Positions 35,061 to 39,069 of a stretch of 39,069 bases of DNA are shown here, piece by piece. Location of the stretch: contig NZ_BAJR01000033.1 in assembly GCF_000613805.1 (NCBI RefSeq), positions 1 to 39,069 of the forward strand. Direction: 5' to 3'. The stretch is from Phocaeicola paurosaccharolyticus JCM 15092. Lineage in GTDB: Bacteria; Bacteroidota; Bacteroidia; Bacteroidales; Bacteroidaceae. The position numbers and the translations under genes are program-made. The first letter of the stretch is position 1; every line of letters begins with the position of its first letter. The notes beneath the pieces are model-generated. The model worked only from the letters and a program-made list of their open reading frames with translations. It was not told the DNA's origin and did no database searches.

Positions 35061-36496
35061 AATTAGGACGCTGAACAACTCTAACCTTCCAATTAACATA
35101 AGAAAAGAAGCGATCCATTTTGCCAAAACAGGCAAACCGCTCCAAGTAAAAATAGCTCCATAAGTACCCAACCCTGGTCCTGTATTACCAATACTTGATG
35201 CTGTGATACCTAAAGAATCAGTAATGTTAACACCTGTACATATCAGCAAGAACCATCCTAATGCGAAAACAGCTAAATAAAATATAATAAATGTCTTAAC
35301 ACTACCCACTATATTGAATGGAACGACTTCCTTATTCATACGAATAGGAAGAACAGCCACTGGATGAATCAACTTCTTGAATTCATTACGTATATTCTTA
35401 TATATTACAGCACCTCGGTATGCCTTGATACCTCCAGCTGTAGAACCAGTACAACCACCGGCTATCATTGCAAAAATCAATAGAAACCATGTATATTGAG
35501 GCCATAGATTATAATCATCAGTAATAAATCCACACGACGTATGTATTGATGAAACTTGAAAAAGAGATGCTCTGAATGCCAACTCCAGATCGTAATTCAT
35601 AAAGAAATACAAAGAAAACATTATAGCTAAAGTTATAACCAGTACAGAGCCAATAAACCATTTAATCTCTGTATTGTGAATAATCTTTGATATCTTTCTT
35701 TTCATACAAAGGAAGTAGATAGAGAAGTTCATTGAAGATAGCAGCATAAATATAATTATAACATACTCTATATATGCTGAGTTCCAATAAGCTATACTGT
35801 TTTGTTTTGTTGAATACCCACCTGTAGATGTTGTCGCAAATGAGTGACACACAGCATCAAAAATGCTCATACCTCCAAAAGCAAGAAGTATTGTTTGGAT
35901 AACAGTAAGAACAAGATATACAATCCAAATTGTGTTTGCTGTACTTGATATTTTGGGATGTATCTTATCATGAACAACACCAGTGGACTCAGCTGAAAAT
36001 AATTGCAAAGTACCCCCTCCGAAAACAGGCAGTACTGCAATTGTGAAAATAACAATACCAAGTCCCCCAATCCATTGGGTTAGGCTTCTCCAGAAAAGCA
36101 TACCATGTGGAAAGGATTCAAGATTATCAACTATAGTTGATCCAGTTGTAGTAAACCCTGACATTGTTTCAAAAAACGCATCTGTTATATTAGGTATATA
36201 ACCACCTAAATAGTATGGCATCATACCAAAAATAGTAAAAAGAAGCCATGTTAGCGATACTATAAGATATCCATCACGTCTGGTAACCTTAGAGTTGGCA
36301 TTCTTGCTGAGTAACAAAAAAAACCTCCTACAGTTATATTAATCAATATTGAATAGATGAAATATATATAATCCGATTCATTATATATTATGGATACCAA
36401 AGCACACAAAACAAAGAAAAGAGCTTCTACAAGTAGAAGCACACCCAATACTTTGGCTATCATCTTATTATTTAATATTCCTGCATATCCATTCAT
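35028..36496 (-). CDS. trkH: TrkH-family potassium uptake protein, frameshifted in this sequence
   Basis: Membrane-spanning subunit for potassium (or sodium/potassium) import. The N-terminal part starts at the ATG at 36496 and has the first helices. Frame then breaks at an eight-base T run on the coding strand (36316-36323); one more T gives continuous coding of about 489 residues. Selectivity-loop features such as TMSGFTTTGSTIV, ATTSTGGYSTKQNSI, IHTSCGF and ASSIGNTGPGLG mark the four pore repeats. The family assignment is strong. The frameshift sits in a homopolymer and is probably a base-call error. TrkH needs a TrkA-type partner, not present here. It follows the nucleotidase gene by 17 bases. 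Confidence 0.9.
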
Positions 36497-36513
36497 GTCA
36501 ATCTATTTGATAT

Positions 36514-38235
36514 CTATCTACCAAAAATAAGTGCTCTATCTTTTATAGAAATCTTTTGATAAAGTTCTTCAGGTACAAATTTCCAATTGTTTAGTTGAGG
36601 TACAATCACATTATTCTCATGAATAATATACTGCATCAGATAGAATCTCATATCCTTGTCTGTAGACCATATTATTCTCTTTGATAGTTCATCCTTAGAG
36701 ATACCTGCTCCATTTGTAAGGAGTTCACCTCCACCGTTGCCACGGTAAGAATTAATAGCAACTTTATATGTATTATCTGGATTGAACTCTTTTCCATCAC
36801 TCATTGATTTAATAATAATTCTACTGCCCACGGGTTTTGTTATATCAACTTCATAATTTATTCCTGCTGCAGAATCGAAGTTAAATGTAGGATTAATAAA
36901 ATTATATCTCCTTCCATATCTCTTTATAATCATCAAGGTATCATTCTCATTTTTTACTGTATTTATCCAATTTGAATATGAATATTCCAGATAATCCTTA
37001 ATCTCTTTACCTGAAAGTGTCATAACATACAACATATTCTCATAGCTGTACAGCTTGAACATGTCACTGACATATATATTACCTTTATCTATCTTTGAAT
37101 CATATGAAAGAGGTGCAGTAAAAGAGATGTCCGCACCAGACACCCTCAATTGAAGATCATGAATCAAGTCCATAAAACCACTAGGACCAAAGAATGACTC
37201 TTTAGCAGATACCGGAGAGGATATATAACCTATTCTCTCGCTTACAAATTTTTTAACTTGATCGTACTCATTCGAGAATTTAGCCATAAAGATAGAATCT
37301 GGTGAAAACTTATTCATATTAACTATCTTCCCATCAATCTTCTTCTTTATAACTTTTCTGTTTTTTATAAACATATCAATATTAATACTTGCAACATTAT
37401 TCGCTCTGCTACCAGGATCAGCAATGAGTACAGAATCACCTACTATATTGACTATCTTCTTGCAAAGTAAATTGTGGTCATGTCCCATAAAAATGACATC
37501 AAAGCCGGGTACATTCTTAGCAACATTCATTGATGCATTCTCAACGATGTCATTAAGGAGACTACCACTGCTACCAGAGTGAAAGAGACCGACAATTACA
37601 TCCGGTTTTTCCACTTTTTTGATATGCTCAATCCATATCTTGGCACACTCTTCCATATCTTGAAAATATAATCCCTCCCAAAGATTCTCTGGAAGCCAAC
37701 ATGGAATTGCAGGAGTTATCATACCCATAACAGCAATCTTCACTCCTGATTTAACTATTATATGATACGGCTTTAAGTATGGTATTCCTTTATTCTTATC
37801 AATTATATTAGCACCTACGAAGGGGAAGTTACACTCTGAAATCCACCTGTCGTATACAATATGCCCTGTCTCCATATCATGGTTGCCCAAGTTACCCAAA
37901 TCATACTTCATATAGTTCATAACCTTAGCAGCTATATGAGTAGACACTGTATCTATGAAGTTATAATAATATACAGTAGGTTGTCCTTGAAGCATGTCAC
38001 CATTATCCATCAAGATACAATTATCCTTAAATTTAGCCCTCTGCTCTTTTAAAAACGAGCTTACTCGCGCCAAACTGCCACTACCTTTCGATAATGATAT
38101 AAAATTAAAAGGGAACATGTTTCCATGAACATCTGATGTTTCTATCAGATTTATGCTTACTTTCTCACTATTATTTGCAATACTTTTGCCTGAAAGAAAG
38201 CAACAAATTAATATAATTAATACTTTAAAATTCAT
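36514..38235 (-). CDS. Exported UshA/CpdB-type metallophosphoesterase (5'-nucleotidase/2',3'-cyclic phosphodiesterase)
   Basis: Periplasmic or surface enzyme that removes phosphate from nucleotides to salvage nucleosides and phosphate. In 573 residues: a signal peptide (1-20), then the metallophosphatase domain with Asp35 and His37 in TSDVHGNMF, DNGDMLQG, GNHDME and GHDH. A C-terminal 5'-nucleotidase domain follows, ending with SYRGNGGGELLTNGAG. It lies 10 bases after the histidine kinase gene and 17 before trkH, so the three are likely one operon. Substrate range between nucleotides and cyclic nucleotides is not resolved. Confidence 0.9.
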   Translation of the reverse strand: MNFKVLIILICCFLSGKSIANNSEKVSINLIETSDVHGNMFPFNFISLSKGSGSLARVSSFLKEQRAKFKDNCILMDNGDMLQGQPTVYYYNFIDTVSTHIAAKVMNYMKYDLGNLGNHDMETGHIVYDRWISECNFPFVGANIIDKNKGIPYLKPYHIIVKSGVKIAVMGMITPAIPCWLPENLWEGLYFQDMEECAKIWIEHIKKVEKPDVIVGLFHSGSSGSLLNDIVENASMNVAKNVPGFDVIFMGHDHNLLCKKIVNIVGDSVLIADPGSRANNVASINIDMFIKNRKVIKKKIDGKIVNMNKFSPDSIFMAKFSNEYDQVKKFVSERIGYISSPVSAKESFFGPSGFMDLIHDLQLRVSGADISFTAPLSYDSKIDKGNIYVSDMFKLYSYENMLYVMTLSGKEIKDYLEYSYSNWINTVKNENDTLMIIKRYGRRYNFINPTFNFDSAAGINYEVDITKPVGSRIIIKSMSDGKEFNPDNTYKVAINSYRGNGGGELLTNGAGISKDELSKRIIWSTDKDMRFYLMQYIIHENNVIVPQLNNWKFVPEELYQKISIKDRALIFGR

Positions 38236-38245
38236 CAGTCATTTT

Positions 38246-39069
38246 TTACGAGATAGGAATTTCTAACACAAACTTTGCACCATCAACATAGTGTGTATCA
38301 AGCCAAATTCTACCTCCAAAATTTTCAACAATTAAACGACAAATAGCCAAACCAAGTCCTGTCCCTTGAGAAAACTCATTTAACTTTTCAAATCGTTTGA
38401 AAATAAAATCTTTTTTCTCTTTTGGGACACCACATCCGGTATCCTTTACGAAAATAGTTATTTTCTTCTTCTCTTCAACATTAAGACTGAGTAAAATTTC
38501 TCCTTCACGAGTAAATTTAGCAGCATTAGACAGAAGATTAATCAAAACTTGTCTTAACCTCTGTTGGTCTGTATTCATTATAAATGATTCTAAATTACTC
38601 TCAAATCTGAATATTGCCTTAGTCCTATTTGCATACTCTACAGTGGAAAGAGCAGTTTTACATATATCAACAATATCAGACTCTACAAATTCGAATTTTA
38701 TCTTTCCCGACTCCATCCTTGAAAAATCAAGTATATCATTAATAATATGAAGAAGCATATCCGAGTTCTTATGGATTATCTCACTAAACTCCTCTTTCTC
38801 ATGTTTACTAACATTCTCTGTTGTAAGAACACTTGAGAATCCAACTATAGCATTTAGCGGAGTACGTATTTCATGGCTCATGTTTGCTAGAAAAGAACTC
38901 TTTAGCTTATTCGACTCTTCAGCTCGTTCTTTTGCCGAAACTAGTTCAACTGCCGATAACTCAAGATTACGCTTTAGTTTATTAATCTTTAGTATATAAT
39001 AGAATGCAATAATTATTATTACTATCAAAGAGATGAATATGGATAATAAAGCATAAAATACATTCTTAA
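38246..39069 (-). CDS. Sensor histidine kinase, 3' part (5' end outside window)
   Basis: The frame is open to the window edge, so the start is not visible; an apparent start at 39028 is only the first TTG inside the window. The visible part begins with a hydrophobic segment (NVFYALLSIFISLIVIIIIA), then a coiled linker (KRNLELSAVELVSAKE). The HisKA domain follows with the phospho-acceptor histidine in SHEIRTP, then the HATPase_c domain: RQVLINLLSNAAKF (N box), DTGCGVP (G1) and GTGLGLAIC (G2). The missing N-terminus probably holds a periplasmic or TPR sensor. No receiver domain follows. The cognate regulator is not in the window. Confidence 0.93.
   Translation of the reverse strand, partial: KNVFYALLSIFISLIVIIIIAFYYILKINKLKRNLELSAVELVSAKERAEESNKLKSSFLANMSHEIRTPLNAIVGFSSVLTTENVSKHEKEEFSEIIHKNSDMLLHIINDILDFSRMESGKIKFEFVESDIVDICKTALSTVEYANRTKAIFRFESNLESFIMNTDQQRLRQVLINLLSNAAKFTREGEILLSLNVEEKKKITIFVKDTGCGVPKEKKDFIFKRFEKLNEFSQGTGLGLAICRLIVENFGGRIWLDTHYVDGAKFVLEIPIS

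Overview
The window looks like chromosomal DNA of an AT-rich member of the Bacteroidales (Bacteroides/Prevotella-like). The evidence is the repeated TAnnTTTG -7 promoter box in front of many genes, few clear Shine-Dalgarno sites, signal peptides ending in SAQ, the gene order ruvX-def-TPR-thrS-infC-rpmI-rplT, and a structured RNA of the Bacteroidales-1 (6S-like) type directly downstream of L20. Genus cannot be set from the sequence alone.

Layout. (1) 1-1255: 5' part of a secreted GH5 beta-mannanase, cut by the window edge. (2) 1424-2568: an AlaX-like tRNA-editing domain protein, then a small heat-shock protein with a sigma-54-type promoter. (3) 2641-9284: a leftward run of a PIG-L/LmbE deacetylase and five family-4 glycosyltransferases (four paralogous, one frameshifted), probably a surface or secreted glycan module. 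(4) 9482-16017: a leftward operon of a long amidophosphoribosyltransferase-type protein, carA and carB, behind a leader holding a 76-codon ORF and tandem hairpins. (5) 16354-16982: tRNA-Thr(CGT), then a scar with a transposase remnant and five 22-bp tandem repeats. (6) 16983-22999: secreted CAZymes (CBM9-like/GHL10 protein, GH29 fucosidase, GH51 arabinofuranosidase) with a membrane-anchored DNA/RNA nuclease among them. (7) 23159-24971: mltG and a flavodoxin/ferredoxin EFR1-type protein. (8) 25000-31868: 6S-like RNA, rplT, rpmI, infC, thrS, a TPR protein, def, ruvX. (9) 32194-35060: MaoC-type hydratase, a zinc-ribbon protein, a long RluA-type pseudouridine synthase and a YgbA-family protein. 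(10) 35028-39069: TrkH potassium transporter, a UshA/CpdB-type nucleotidase and the 3' part of a sensor histidine kinase, probably one operon.

How the genes fit together. CarA/CarB make carbamoyl phosphate from glutamine and the PurF-type protein also uses glutamine, so this operon links glutamine nitrogen to pyrimidine, arginine and purine supply. The mannanase, fucosidase, arabinofuranosidase and GHL10 protein suggest growth on plant or host glycans, although no SusC/SusD pair is present. ThrS, IF-3, L35 and L20 form the standard translation cluster.

Sequence quality. Four genes carry a frameshift in a short simple-sequence tract: rplT, thrS, trkH and one glycosyltransferase. Two of these are normally indispensable single-copy genes, so consensus errors are the likeliest cause. 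The most interesting regulatory candidates are the leader of the purF-like/carA/carB operon and the sigma-54-like promoter with a distant palindrome ahead of hsp20.
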